Shown in pieces: positions 1 through 9,900 of a stretch of 64,000 bases of DNA. Position 1 is the first letter of the stretch. The number at the start of each line of letters is the position of its first letter. Under the pieces are notes generated by a model. That model was given only the letters and a program-made list of their open reading frames with translations. It had not been told where the DNA came from and did not search any database. Position numbers and translations under genes: made by a program. The DNA comes from Streptomyces sp. MNU76. Its GTDB lineage: Bacteria; Actinomycetota; Actinomycetes; Streptomycetales; Streptomycetaceae. The stretch is taken from NCBI RefSeq assembly GCF_020982545.1, contig NZ_JAJKLK010000006.1, forward strand, positions 124,001 through 188,000, given 5' to 3'.

Positions 1-90
1 TGAAGTCGGGAGCCCTGGCCGGCACCTGCTCCTGCTGACCCGGCAATGGCTCCGGAAGCAACGACAGAATCGTTCGCGGACACACCGCGG

Positions 91-1341
91 TCACCCGGTG
101 CGGGACCCGTACCGGTCCAGGACCCGGCAAGCCCGGTCGGTGCCGTTCTCGGCTTTCAGGTCCTGGCCGAGCCTGCGCGCGGCCACGGCGTAGGGACCGT
201 GCCGGGTGAGAGCATGCAGGCGTTGGGCGAGGGCGGGAACGGTGAGATCACCGGCCGGCAGTGGTGCGGGCCCCGCGCCGAGCTCGCGCACTCGTTCGGC
301 CCAGTACGGCTGGTCTCCGAAGAACGGGCAGACCAGTGAGGGTCTTCCTGCACGTAGGGCCGAGGCCGTCGTACCGGCCCCGCCGTGGTGGACGACAGCG
401 GCCATCCTGGGAAACAGCCAGTCGTGGGGGGTGTCGCCGACCACGAGGATGTCCTTCTCGCTGGTGGCGGGATCTCCGGCCAGTACTCCGCGCAGCTTCG
501 CGCGTCGCAGCGCCGCCCGTACGAGGGTGTCGGTCGCCTTGGGGTCGCCGGTTCTCATGCTGCCGAATCCGACGTAGACGGGCGGGGGCTCGTCGGCCAG
601 GAAGGCGAGCAGGCGCCTGGGGGGTTTCCACAGCCTCTGGTCGTGGTGCCAGAAACCGGTCACGTGGACGTTCGGTCCCCAGTCGGACGGCCGCGGCACG
701 ACCGCGTGGCTGAACGCGCAGAGCACGGGGGCCTGGCGAACCTGCCGCAAAGGGGCCGACAGGGGCAGCTCGGGGAGACCGAGGCTCTCCCGGCGCCACG
801 CGTTGATGAACTTCCGGCACACCATCCAGGACCCGAGGTCGACCGCGTCGAAACTCAGCCGGTTGCCCAAGGCCCCCAGCCTGCCGGCAGTCGGTGCGAG
901 CGGGTGTGCGAAGGCCCTCGTGGGCTGGCTGGGCTGGAAGTGTATGACCGCGTGCGGGACGTGGAGGTACTGGCTCAGGTGAAGACCGAGGAAGCCGAAG
1001 GTGGGTGCCAGAACCAGGTCGGCTCCTTTCGCGCCGGCCTGTGTCTCTTCCAGCATCGGCATGATGTGGGGTCGCAGGACGCGGTCGAGACGGCGGACGA
1101 ACGCCACGGGGTTGCTCCGTCCGGCGAGGAGATCCTGCCCCTCGGCGGACTCGATGATCTCCGCGGGGTCGGCCGGAAGAGGATGAAGATCCAGTCCCGC
1201 CTCGGCGACCAGATGCTGGTAGCGCATGCTGGCGAGGACCCTCACCACGTCGCCCCGACGGGCCAGTGACCGGCCCAGCGCCAGGCAGGGCTGGACGTCG
1301 CCTCGGGATCCCGCAGCGAAGATCGCCACTGTTCGGCCCAT
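91..1341 (-). CDS. MGT-family (GT1) glycosyltransferase
   Basis: 416 aa. The N-terminus carries the acceptor-side signature of GT-B enzymes acting on lipids and macrolides (SRGDVQPCLALG, residues 12-23). The C-terminal half has the nucleotide-sugar signature VVHHGGAGTTASALRAG followed by PFFGDQPYWAERV, where the donor is bound. Family knowledge: such enzymes move a hexose from an NDP-sugar to a hydroxyl of a lipid, sterol or polyketide in the cytoplasm. The gene lies 43 bp downstream of the secreted esterase on the same strand, so the two are probably co-transcribed. The neighbouring FAAL-PKS suggests a beta-hydroxy lipid acceptor; this is inference. The sugar cannot be read from sequence. 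GTG/ATG alternatives are not an issue: the ATG at 1341 gives the complete Rossmann start. Confidence 0.9.
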   Translation of the reverse strand: MGRTVAIFAAGSRGDVQPCLALGRSLARRGDVVRVLASMRYQHLVAEAGLDLHPLPADPAEIIESAEGQDLLAGRSNPVAFVRRLDRVLRPHIMPMLEETQAGAKGADLVLAPTFGFLGLHLSQYLHVPHAVIHFQPSQPTRAFAHPLAPTAGRLGALGNRLSFDAVDLGSWMVCRKFINAWRRESLGLPELPLSAPLRQVRQAPVLCAFSHAVVPRPSDWGPNVHVTGFWHHDQRLWKPPRRLLAFLADEPPPVYVGFGSMRTGDPKATDTLVRAALRRAKLRGVLAGDPATSEKDILVVGDTPHDWLFPRMAAVVHHGGAGTTASALRAGRPSLVCPFFGDQPYWAERVRELGAGPAPLPAGDLTVPALAQRLHALTRHGPYAVAARRLGQDLKAENGTDRACRVLDRYGSRTG

Positions 1342-1384
1342 GCCGACGCCTCTCTCGAATCACGCGTTGCGTCCCGCGCACCTG

Positions 1385-2356
1385 CTACCGGATTGACCTC
1401 ATGACCGTGGGCCAAATGGCGTGCAACTCGTTCTGCCAGTAAGGCCAGGAATGCGTCCCCGGCGTATACAGATGCGTCGTGGTCTTGACACCCACCGAGC
1501 GAAGCGCCGACGCGAATCTCTTGTTCTGCTCCGGAAGTCCTGCCTCACCCACCACGCTCGCCAGTACCACATCGAGTGAGCGACCCTGGTCCAGCGGTCC
1601 GGGCGCACCACTACCCACGGACAGATGGACCCGCGTTCCGCGAAAGGATCTCGGCATGGCGGCAGGGTTATGGGCTTGCCACACGTCGTAGTCCTTCACC
1701 GGGTCGCCCCAGACCTTTCCGATGTCGACGCCGTCCCTGTCGGAACCGAATCCGATGGCCAGGCGCACACCCGGGTCGTTGAGGTCCACGTAAGAACTCA
1801 TTGCCGCCGCGTACCGGAACATCCCCCGGTGGCGTGCGGCGTAGTTGAGTGCGCCGAAGCCTCCCATGGACAGTCCCACGACGGCTCGTGAGGGTCGGGC
1901 GCGGTACTTCTTCTCCATGAGCCGCACGAGTTCGGTGGTGTGAAAGGTTTCCCAGCGGGGCCCGCCAGCGTGCCAATCACTGTAGTAGCCGGCCTTTCCG
2001 GCGTCGGGCATGACGATGAGCACGTCTGATTTCCTCGACAGCGCTTCCACATCTGTTTCGCGTGTCCAGGACGTGTAGTCGTCATCTCCTCCGTGGAGCA
2101 TGTACAGAACCGGAAAGGTGGCTTTTGGCTTCTCCTTCCAGCTCTTGGGAAGAATGACGCGGACCGGAATGGGCATGCCCATGGCAGGCGAACCGACCGT
2201 GAGGTCGAGCATTCGGGCATCGATCTTTTTCACGGCGACGATACGGGCCTCTGCAGCACCAGACCCGGACATGCCGCCCGGACTCCGCTCAGCCGCATGC
2301 GCCTCGGTCGAAAGCATGGCGGCGACGAGCCAGAGGCACACCAGCAGGAACTTCAT
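1385..2356 (-). CDS. Secreted antigen-85-like acyltransferase/esterase
   Basis: 323 aa from the ATG at 2356, which has GAGGAG upstream and starts directly at a Sec signal peptide (MKFLLVCLWLVAAMLSTEAHA, cut near residue 21). A longer in-frame reading to 2470 would bury that signal. Esterase-D fold: nucleophile elbow GLSMGG with Ser163 and a C-terminal GTHSWPYW with His302. Several blocks resemble mycobacterial Ag85 mycolyltransferases: SPAMG..I.V near 56, VMPDAG..GYYSDW near 115, WETF.T.EL near 135, VVGLSM near 159 and GTHSW.YW near 300. Known family role: transfer of mycoloyl groups between trehalose and arabinan outside the cell, or simple ester hydrolysis. Next to an FAAL and a Pks13-like synthase, acyl transfer of the cluster product is the attractive reading, but plain esterase activity is not excluded. 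Confidence 0.85.
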   Translation of the reverse strand: MKFLLVCLWLVAAMLSTEAHAAERSPGGMSGSGAAEARIVAVKKIDARMLDLTVGSPAMGMPIPVRVILPKSWKEKPKATFPVLYMLHGGDDDYTSWTRETDVEALSRKSDVLIVMPDAGKAGYYSDWHAGGPRWETFHTTELVRLMEKKYRARPSRAVVGLSMGGFGALNYAARHRGMFRYAAAMSSYVDLNDPGVRLAIGFGSDRDGVDIGKVWGDPVKDYDVWQAHNPAAMPRSFRGTRVHLSVGSGAPGPLDQGRSLDVVLASVVGEAGLPEQNKRFASALRSVGVKTTTHLYTPGTHSWPYWQNELHAIWPTVMRSIR

Positions 2357-2601
2357 GGGCTGCGGCACTCCTCGAAAAGAACAAGCTCGAAACGAATGTG
2401 AATCATGTGAATGACGAGGAACCGAGCATGCCGAAATGCGCTTTTCATTACCAGCGGACACACCGTTCATGGCACTTTGATGTCACGGCGTCAGCTCCCC
2501 CGATCCGGCGGCAACCGCGGCGATCGCCCATACAGCAGAGCAGCAGTTGCGGGGCCCCAGGCCCGCGGTTCTCCTTGAACAGTCGTCAGACGTGAGCCAG
2601 A
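2357..2601. promoter_or_regulatory. Divergent promoter region between esterase and ccr
   Basis: About 245 bp separating the minus-strand esterase from the plus-strand ccr gene. It must carry both promoters. A direct repeat TGTGAATCATGTGAAT lies near 2396-2411. I see no convincing -35/-10 pair and no gene. Confidence 0.35.
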
Positions 2602-2613
2602 TTGGATCCGAAA

Positions 2614-3936
2614 ATGACATCACTCCTGTCCGAAGCAGTCATCGCGGGTGCGGACGCAGTGGATCTCGAGTCGCTTCCACTTCCCGATCACTTCCCGGCA
2701 GCCTCGGTGCGCGCCTGCGACATCGGCATGTTCGAAGGTGTCGAGGACAAGGACGTACGCAAGTCCCTGTTCGTCGGGGACGTGCCGATGCCCGAGCTCG
2801 CTCCGGACGAGGCTCTGATCGCCGTCATGGCGAGTGCGATCAACTACAACACGGTCTGGACGGCCATGTTCGAGCCGTTGCCCACCTTCCAGTTCCTCAA
2901 GGAGATGGGCAAGGCCGGGGGGTGGGAGGCGCGGCACGACCTGCCGTACCACACCGTCGGGTCCGACGCTGCGGGTGTGATCGTCCGTACGGGGTCGTCC
3001 GTGCGGAAGTGGAAGGTCGGTGACCACGTCTCGATCTCGCCGGCCTATGTCGACGAGCAGGACCCCGACACGCACCGCGACGGCATGCTCGGGCTCGGGC
3101 AGAAGGCGTGGGGGTTCGAGACGAACTTCGGCGGTCTGGCTCACTACGCTGTCGTTCGGGCGAGTCAGCTGATGCCGAAGCCTCCCGCTCTGACCTGGGA
3201 GGAAGCGGCGGTCAACCCCCTGTGTGCCAGTACGGCGTACCGCATGCTGGTCAGCGACCGCGGTGCCCAGATGAAGCAGGGCGACATCGTGCTGGTCTGG
3301 GGCGCGACCGGCGGGTTGGGCTCCTACGCCGTCCAACTGGTGCGCAACGGGGGCGGTATCCCGGTCGGCGTGGTGAATTCCGAGGAGAAGGCGCGACTGC
3401 TCAGGTCGCTGGGGTGCGACGCCGTCATCAACCGTCAGGAAGTTCTGGACGGCGACGACACGCTCCTGCAGCGTGCCGAGGGGTGGAAGAAGATGGGGAG
3501 GGCGATCCGCGAGGCGGTCGGCGAGGACCCGCACATCGTTTTCGAGCACGTCGGCGCGAGCACCTTCCCGGCGTCCGTGTTCCTGGTCAGGCGGGGCGGG
3601 ACGGTAGTCACCTGCGGATCCAGTTCCGGCTTCCAGCACACGTACGACAACCGGTACCTGTGGATGCGGCTGAAGCGGATCATCGGCAGTCACGGAGCGA
3701 ACCTGCACGAGCAGTGCGAGGTCAACCGGCTCATCACGATGGGCCGTGTGGTTCCCGCCCTGTCGACGACGTATCCCCTGGCGGAGGTCGGGGATGCGGC
3801 CCGCTCCGTCCAGACCAACCAGCACATCGGCAAGGTCGGTGTGCTGTGTCTGGCTCCGCGTCCCGGGCTCGGCGTCACCGACCCGCAGGCCCGGGCCCGG
3901 GTGGGTGAGGAGCGGCTGCGCCTGTTCCGCAGGTGA
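2614..3936 (+). CDS. ccr: Crotonyl-CoA carboxylase/reductase family protein
   Basis: 440 aa from the ATG at 2614; an in-frame TTG at 2602 would add four residues, and neither has a strong ribosome site. Medium-chain dehydrogenase fold with GATGGLGSYAVQL for NADPH. The residues that define carboxylating members are present: Asn in AINYNTVWT, Phe-Glu in WGFETNFGGLA, His in RIIGSHGAN. Known reaction: NADPH plus CO2 plus an enoyl-CoA gives an alkylmalonyl-CoA (ethylmalonyl-CoA from crotonyl-CoA). The residue after the His is Gly, where typical crotonyl enzymes have Phe (from memory), which may relate to substrate size. It is convergent with the PKS gene, 30 bp apart, so it plausibly makes the PKS extender unit. 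Divergent from the esterase. Confidence 0.92.
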   Translation: MTSLLSEAVIAGADAVDLESLPLPDHFPAASVRACDIGMFEGVEDKDVRKSLFVGDVPMPELAPDEALIAVMASAINYNTVWTAMFEPLPTFQFLKEMGKAGGWEARHDLPYHTVGSDAAGVIVRTGSSVRKWKVGDHVSISPAYVDEQDPDTHRDGMLGLGQKAWGFETNFGGLAHYAVVRASQLMPKPPALTWEEAAVNPLCASTAYRMLVSDRGAQMKQGDIVLVWGATGGLGSYAVQLVRNGGGIPVGVVNSEEKARLLRSLGCDAVINRQEVLDGDDTLLQRAEGWKKMGRAIREAVGEDPHIVFEHVGASTFPASVFLVRRGGTVVTCGSSSGFQHTYDNRYLWMRLKRIIGSHGANLHEQCEVNRLITMGRVVPALSTTYPLAEVGDAARSVQTNQHIGKVGVLCLAPRPGLGVTDPQARARVGEERLRLFRR

Positions 3937-3952
3937 GCCCCACGGAACAGGC
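3920..3952. terminator. Bidirectional hairpin at the ccr/PKS convergence
   Basis: Perfect 10-bp stem GCCTGTTCCG / CGGAACAGGC with a 13-nt loop, spanning the ccr stop codon and sitting 15 bp before the end of the converging PKS gene. No U-tract on either side, as is usual in this GC range. Confidence 0.6.
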
Positions 3953-3966
3953 ACGGCGCGGGCCGA

Positions 3967-6900
3967 TCAGCGGGGTGGCCACCCCAGGGCACGGGTGACG
4001 TGCCGCGCGATGGTCTCGACGTGGGGCGGATCGATGACGGACAGGTGGTCGCCCTCGACCGGGACGATCTCGAGCGACGGGCACAGGGGCGCCCATCCCA
4101 GGTCGGCGTTCTGCCGGAGGTAGCGCGGGTCCAGCGCGGTGGTGAGCTGCTGCGGCTGCTGGGCACGGTAGAGCACCACGTGGCCGTCGTAGGGACGGGG
4201 CACGTATCGCTCGCCGACGCGGGCATCGACGTACGAGGTCCGTTGGTGCTCCATGATCCCCGGGCTCATGTCGAGGCCGGCGTCGGCGACCAGACGCATG
4301 ATCACGTCGATCTGCTGGTCCTCCGGGGTGGCCGCCAGCTCCTCGTGGGGCAGGTCGAGGCGGTGGCCGTACATCTCCTCGATGTACTCGGCGAAACGGC
4401 CGAACCGTTCGAGCAGGAACTCCGGTGTCTCCCGGTGCGCCAGAGCGGCGGGCAGGATGGTGTCGACGAGCCCGACGAAGCCGACGCCCTGTCCTTCTTG
4501 CCTCAGTTGACGAGCCACTTCGTAGGCGAGACATCCTCCGAAGGACCAGCCGAGCAGGTGGTAGGGCCCTTCCGGCCGGATATCCCGGATGAGCGTGCGG
4601 TAGTGGGCCGCCTTGTCCTCCATGGTGCTCAGTGCGTCGACGCGCTCCAGCCCGTACACGGGCTGTTCGGCCGGCAGCAGTCCCGTCAGCGGCAGGTAGA
4701 CCGAGGTCGGCCCGCCGGCGGGGTGGAAGGTGAAGAGCGGGGGCCGCGGCGACCCTGCGGGGGCAGGGCGCAGGGTGGTGACTGCGGACGGGCCGGTTCG
4801 GTTGACCACCGGCCGGATCAGTTCGGCGACGCCGACGACCGTGCGGTGTGCGAGGACGGCGTCGGCCGTCAGGACCGGCGGCTCGGTGTCGTCGCCAAGG
4901 CGCCGGCGGATGGCGTCCGCCAGGGCTGCGGCGGCGGGACGGTCCCCTCCGGCGGCGGTGAAGTCCTCACGGATGTCCTCGGGTCCGTGCCGCAGGACTT
5001 CGGCCCAGGCGCTCGCGACCAGTCTCTCCGAGGCGTCCCTGGGACCGAGGGAACTCGGCAGCGAGGGGGAGGGCTGTGCCTTCGACGTGCTGCCGGGCGC
5101 CGCCGCCTCGGAGCCGGCCTCCGGCCCTGCGGAGTCGAGGCCGAGTTGGTCCAGCACTGCGCTGCCGAGTTCGCGCAGGCAGGCACCCCGCAGCAGGAGG
5201 GGGGCGGACAGGTCGATGCCGAAGTCCTGGCGGATGGCGTTGCGGATCCGCACCGCCATCAGGGAGTCCAGTCCCAGTTCGGGCAGCGGCGTCGTCTCGC
5301 TGAGTTCGTGGGCGCCGAACCCCATGATGGCTGCCGTTCTGGCGACCAGACGCGCATACACGGTGTCCGGGGCGGAGCTGCCGAGTGATGCGATGCCGGC
5401 CGGACCGACCCAGTCGTCGGCGCCGAGTGCGCTGTCACCGAGAACCTCGGAGAAGAAGGGGATGGCGGACAGGCCGGGGAACGCGGCCAGCACGCGGTCC
5501 GCGTCGAGGGGGACGACACCGACGTGCGAGCGGTTGAAGGTCACGAGTTCCTGCAGGGCGTCCATACCCTCGCTCAGCCGGATGGGCTCCAGGGCCGACG
5601 CCGGGTTCCCGACCGCCGCACCGACGTTCTCCCAGGGGCCCCAGGCGATGGAGGTCGCCGGCAGGCCGGTGGCTCTGCGCTGGTGGGCGATGGCGTCGAG
5701 CCAGGCATTGGCAGCCGCGTAGGCGGACTGCCCCGGTGAGCCGACAAGTGCTGCGGCGGAGCTGTAGATCACCCACCAGTCCAGATCGTGGTCGGCGATG
5801 GCCGCCTCCAGGTTCCGGGCTCCGACGGTCTTCGGACGCAGCACCGTGTCGACGTCCGCCGGCTCCAGATCCGTGATCATGCGGTCGTGCAGGACACCGG
5901 CACAATGGGCGACACCACGCAGGGTGTGTCCCTCGGCGAGGGCGGCACGCACCAGACTCGGGGACACGTCCGGTTCCGCGATGTCTCCTTGGACGACGGC
6001 GACCGAGGTCCCCCGGGCCCGCAGGTCGGCCAGGACGGCCTGGGCCTCGTGTCCGGGAGCACGACGTCCGTTGAGGACGATGCGCCCGGCGCCCTGCTCG
6101 GCGAGTCGGCTCGCGGTCGCCAGGCCCAGCCCGGTCAGGCCACCGGTGATGATGTACGCGCCGTCGGGACGGGTGAAGGCCACCTCGGCGTTGCGCTGTG
6201 GGCTGAGGTCGGCGCGGGCGAGACGGGCGGTGAGGCGAGTGCCGGACCTCCAGGCGATCTCGTCGGCGTCGCCGCCCGCGAGGATTTCCTGGACGAGGCC
6301 GTCGACCGCGCCGGGCTGCTGGTCGATGTCCACCAGGGAGGCCCGCAGATGGGGGTGCTCGAGCGCCAGCACCCGGACGAGTCCACGCAGGCAGGCAAGA
6401 TGCGGCGTACCGGGTTCCCCGGCCCCTGCCGCCTGTGCCAGCACGGTCGCCATCCACAGGCGCGGCGGGTGCCGGTGCGTGCCGCCGGCCAGACGGCGGG
6501 CCAGCCGTGCCGCCCCCCGCAGTGGCCGCATGTCGTCGTCGCGTTCGTGCTGCGGGAGGAACAGGACGACGGCGCTCGGGCCGTCCTGCGGACTCCCCAG
6601 CCAGGCGTCGAGTTCGGCGTCACAGGCGTCGTCCTGGGCATCGGTCGGCGTGACGTCGACACCCTCTGCTTCCAGGGCCGACTCGATCGAGGCCATGACG
6701 CTGCCCGCGGCGTCCGGTTCGTCGCTGATGAGCAGGACACGCTGCGGGCGGCCCGTCGGCAGGGGAGCGGTGGACTTCTCCCACTGGATGTCGTAGGTGA
6801 ACGTGTCGAGGGACCGGGGCACGTCGCGCTGCTCGACGCGACGCGACCGGACGAACCGGGCGACGACCTCGCTCGTGGCGCCCAGGGCGCAGACATGCCA

Positions 6901-9900
6901 CTGGCTGTCGTCCGTGTCCGCCGCCCCGGCGCCGTCGACGGCCGTGCAATGGATGTCGTAACCGGTGTCGAGGACACCCGGCCCTTTGATGCGCAGGGCC
7001 CGTACGCCGACTGGGACGATACGCGTGGTGACCCGGCCGGTTCGGTCGCCGCCCGGTGGCGTGTCCGCGGCCCCCAGCTCATCCAGCATGGCGGTCAGCA
7101 GGCGTGCGTAGGACGGACGGTGCGGGTGGAGCGGGTTCTCGGGAGCGAAACGTCGCACGAGGGCCGGGGCCCGTGCCGCGTCGTGAGGCTCGCCCCGGGG
7201 TTCGGGATCGCGGGTGATGCGGGCCGAGGCGTAGCAGCGCCAGGTGGTGCCTGCGCCGCGGGCGTGGAGGGTGACGGTTCCGTGGGTGCCCGAGACCGGT
7301 TCGTACACCGTGGTCAGGGGGGTACTGCTGGAGATGGCGAGCCAGTGGTGGATCTGCAGGTCCTCGATGCCGAGGTCGGTGATTCCTTCTCGGGCCCACA
7401 GGTCCAGGCCGGCTTCGATCACCAGCTCCGCGGCCTCGACGAGGGTCAGCACCGCTCTGCCGTGGACCGTGCTCCGGGTGCCGTGCCGACGCGTGCCGAC
7501 GTCTCCCCGCCACAGCACGGCGCCGGTCCTCGGATCGTCGACGCGCACGCCCAGCAGGAGGTGGCCGTCGGCTCCGGTCGAGGGCGCGGGGCGGGGGAAC
7601 CAGAACCGTTCGTGACGCCAGGCGGGGGTCGGCAGTGCGGTGCGCGCACCGGCGGGCCACAGCCCGGGGTCCACCGTGACGCCGGCAAGGTGCAGCCTGG
7701 CCAGCGCGGCACGTACCTGGACGGTGTCGTCGGCGTTCTTGTGCAGGGTCGGGACGACCAGGGCCCGGTCACCCGCCGCGGTCGCGTCGAGGGTCTCGGT
7801 GAGCGGGACGACGGCGATGGGGTGGGGGGAGATCTCCAGGAACAGGGTGTGGCCGTCCTCGGCCGCCGCGGTCACCGCCTGTTGCAGGCGCACCGGGCAG
7901 CGAACGTTGGCGCACCAGTAGTCGGCGTCGGCTGCCGTGACCGCGCGGGGATCGTCGAGGACCGTGCTGTACCAGGGCGTGGTGGGTGTGCGCGGGCGCA
8001 GGGCAGCAAGATCTTCGCGCAGTGGCGCCAGGACCGGGTCGACCGCAGCCGAGTGCCCGGCTCCGCCGACCTCCAGCAGCCGGGCGAGATGGCCCTGCTC
8101 GGTCAGCTCGTCCACCAGGTCGCGCACCACCTGCGTCGGTCCGGCCACCGTGCAGCGCTGGGGCGAGGAGTGGACGGCGACCTCGACCCCGGGAAAGCGG
8201 CCGAGTACGTCCGCCCGGGACTGTGCGGGCATCTCGATCGCGGCCATCGCACCTGCGTGTGCGGCGTCGATGGTCAAGAGGTGGGCCGATCGGCGGACGA
8301 TGACGCGCAGTCCGTCGTCGGCATCGAGAGCGCCGGCGACCACGGCGGCCGTGACCTCGCCCATCGAGTGGCCGACGACGGCGGCGGGCTCCACGCCGTA
8401 AGCCTGCATGGTGCGTGCCAGGGCCAGCTGGATTCCGAAGAGCAGCGGCTGGATCCGGTCCACTGTCCAGCCGGAATCGGACGTGAGCATGTCGGTCAGC
8501 GACGAGCCGGCTTCCGCGAGGAAGACCGGATCGAGTGCGGACACCTGGGCGGCGAAATGGGGGTCGCCGGTCAGCAGGCGCCGCCCCATGCCCTCCCACT
8601 GCGAGCCGTAACCGGAGAAGACGAAGACCGGTCGGCTCGCGGTGAACGACTGTGCCGCCGTGGCGTCGGTGCACGCTGGGACCACGCCGGGAACTGTCTC
8701 CCCGCGGGCCAGCGCGGCGAGTCCGGCAGCCGCCTCGGGGCGGGTCCGCGCGACGACGGCGGCGCAGGACGGACCACGGCGGTACGAGGCGAGGGTGTGG
8801 GCGATGTCGGTGAGCGCGGGCGCGTCGTCGGCGCCCACCCACCGCGACAGACTCGCGGCCACGTCCGCGAGCCGGTCGGAGGAACGGGCGGACACCACCA
8901 GGATGTGCGGGTGGTCGCCCTCTTCGCCGTCGGTCGCCGGAGGCCGCCCGGGACCCGGGGCGGTCGGTGGCGCCTGTTCGAGGACGGCGTGGGCGTTCGT
9001 ACCGCCGAACCCGAAGGCGGACACCCCGGCGCGTCCGGGACGGTGCCCGGAGGTGGGCCATGCCGTCGGTTCGGTGACCACGCGCAGGCCCAGCTCGGTG
9101 AAGTCGATGTGGGGGTTGGGGCTGTGGAAGTGCAGGCTGGCCGGGATACGGCCGTGGTGCAGGGCCAGTGCGGTCTTGATCAGGCCGATGATGCCGGCTG
9201 CGCCTTCGAGGTGGCCCAGGTTGCTCTTGACCGATCCGACGAGCAGCGGCCGGCCGAGCTCTCTGCCGCGGCCGACGACCGCTCCGAGGGCTGCTGCCTC
9301 GATGGGGTCTCCCAGCAGGGTGCCCGTCCCGTGCGCTTCGACATAGTCGACGTCGGCCGCGTCGATCCGTGCGTCGCGCAGGGCGTCGCGGAGCAGCGCT
9401 TCCTGCGCCGCCGGGTTGGGTGCCATGAGGCCCGCCGACCGGCCGTCCTGGTTCACGGCGGTGCCCTTGATGACGGCGAGCACCCTGTCGCCGTCACGCT
9501 GGGCGTCGGCGAGCCGCTTGAGCACGACGACGCCACAGCCCTCACCCCGGGTGATTCCGTCCGCCGCGGCGTCGAAGGGCTTGCACCTGCCGTCCACGGC
9601 CAGCGCGCCAGCCTGTTCGAACGAGGACGTGACCGCCGGGGACAGGAGCACGTTGACTCCCGCCGCCAGTGCCGTGTCGCACTCCCCGCTGCGCAGGCTG
9701 CGGCAGGCCAGGTGCACGGCCACGAGGGACGACGAGCAGGCCGAGTCGGTGGTGAAGCTGGGCCCGTGGAGGTCGAGCAGATAGGACACGCGGTTGGCGG
9801 CGATGCTGCCAGCGGCTCCGGTGCTGGTCCACGGTGTCAGGCGTGAAGGGTCCGAGGTGGTCAGATGCCCGTACTCGAGCGAGCTCAGGCCGACGAAGAC

